From positions 1 through 6,173 of the forward strand of contig JBHEMT010000099.1 in NCBI GenBank assembly GCA_046262435.1: a stretch of DNA of 6,173 nucleotides, written 5' to 3'. Shown in pieces: positions 5,510 through 6,173 of this stretch; the first letter of the stretch is position 1, and every line of letters starts with the position of its first letter. The stretch is from JBHEMT01 sp046262435. GTDB taxonomy: Bacteria; Chloroflexota; Dormibacteria; Aeolococcales; Aeolococcaceae. The notes under the pieces were generated by a model. The model ran no database searches and was not told the DNA's origin. It worked only from the letters and a program-made list of their open reading frames with translations. A program made the translations under genes and the position numbers.

Positions 5510-6173
5510 CCCTGTGGAGCTATGTGGGCGAGCCCTTCGCCCAGCACGCGCTGCTCGCCGGCACCCTGGTGTCCATCACCAGTGGGATCATCGGGCCCTT
5601 CATTGTCACCAGGCGGATGGCCTTTGCGGTCCATGGCACCGCCGAGCTGTCCTTCACCGGCGCTGCAGCCGGACTGCTGGTGGCCGCCGACCCGATCGCC
5701 GGCGCCCTGACCGGATCGCTGGTTGTCGCCACGGCCATCGGCGTGCTCGGTGTTCGCGAGCGGGAGCGCGACTCGGCGATCGGGGTGATTCTCGCCTTCG
5801 GCCTCGGCCTCGGGGTATACCTGCTCAGCCTGTACCACGGTTTCGCCACGGAGGCCACCAACATCCTCTTCGGCCAGATCTTTGGGGTCAGCACCGGTCA
5901 GCTGACGCTACTTCTCGCGGTGGCCGCTGGCGTGCTCGTCGCCATGGCCGTCCTCTACCGGCCACTGCTGTTCGCCTCGGTGGACCCCGAAGTGGCCGAG
6001 GCGCGGGGCGTCCGGCTCCGCCTGGTGGGTCTCATCTTCGTGTTCGTCCTTGCTCTCACGGTCACCGAGGCCGCGCAGATCGTCGGAACCTTGCTCGTGC
6101 TCAGCCTGGCGATCACCCCGGCCGCGGCCGCCCAGCGCCTGTCGGCTCGCCCGGCGCGCGTCACCGCGCTGTC
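5506..6173 (+). CDS. znuB: Metal ABC transporter permease, C-terminus cut by the window edge
   Basis: This inner-membrane subunit of the ABC-3 family forms the metal channel. The window holds 222 codons plus two bases, and the family is usually 270-300 residues, so about 50-80 residues are missing. About seven hydrophobic segments can be seen, roughly at residues 15-34, 51-63, 66-83, 91-110, 130-150, 171-187 and 190-208. Family landmarks are the early VTRRMAFAVHGTAELSF segment (34-50), the LFGQIFG segment (121-127), the DPEVAEARGVR cytoplasmic loop (160-170) that contacts the ATPase, and IVGTLLVLSLAITPAA (192-207). The GTG at 5506 overlaps the ATPase stop by the 4-base GTGA. The gene has no stop within the window. 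It completes the binding protein, ATPase and permease set. Confidence 0.92.
   Translation, partial: MTLWSYVGEPFAQHALLAGTLVSITSGIIGPFIVTRRMAFAVHGTAELSFTGAAAGLLVAADPIAGALTGSLVVATAIGVLGVRERERDSAIGVILAFGLGLGVYLLSLYHGFATEATNILFGQIFGVSTGQLTLLLAVAAGVLVAMAVLYRPLLFASVDPEVAEARGVRLRLVGLIFVFVLALTVTEAAQIVGTLLVLSLAITPAAAAQRLSARPARVTAL

Overview
The window is GC-rich DNA with GTG starts, 4-bp GTGA gene overlaps and dense ORFs on both strands. It reads as an ordinary chromosomal segment of a high-GC, single-membrane-type bacterium. An actinobacterium is most likely; a member of Dormibacterota or Chloroflexota cannot be excluded. There are no transposases, phage genes, CRISPR arrays, tRNAs or rRNAs.

Left part (1-1747, minus strand): the 5' part of a prolipoprotein diacylglyceryl transferase gene (lgt) runs off the left edge. 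Sixty bases upstream of it, on the same strand, ends a gene for a secreted L,D-transpeptidase. That enzyme carries an N-terminal WD-like/PLL-like propeller of about six repeats, which is an uncommon architecture.

Middle part (1748-3173, plus strand): a divergent intergenic region holds a good sigma-70-type promoter. It is followed by a 76-residue zinc-ribbon-like protein of unknown function, then a membrane-anchored lytic-transglycosylase-like protein with a long Pro/Ser/Thr/Ala linker. The 3' end of the latter carries a perfect 13-bp tandem duplication spanning the stop codon.

Right part (3264-6173): a Fur-family regulator (minus strand) is divergent from a three-gene metal ABC importer: a lipoprotein binding protein, an ATPase with a His-rich tail, and a permease cut by the right edge. 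The three genes are joined by GTGA overlaps. This is the classic zur-znuACB arrangement. The regulator probably controls the importer, and perhaps itself, through an imperfect 25-bp inverted repeat in the shared 93-bp intergenic region.

The parts connect loosely. Lgt would lipidate the zinc-binding lipoprotein, and the L,D-transpeptidase and transglycosylase both act on peptidoglycan outside the cell. I see no convincing evidence for a wholly new system. The most noteworthy items are the propeller-transpeptidase fusion, the orphan zinc-ribbon protein, the divergent metal-binding site of the substrate-binding protein and the candidate Zur operator.
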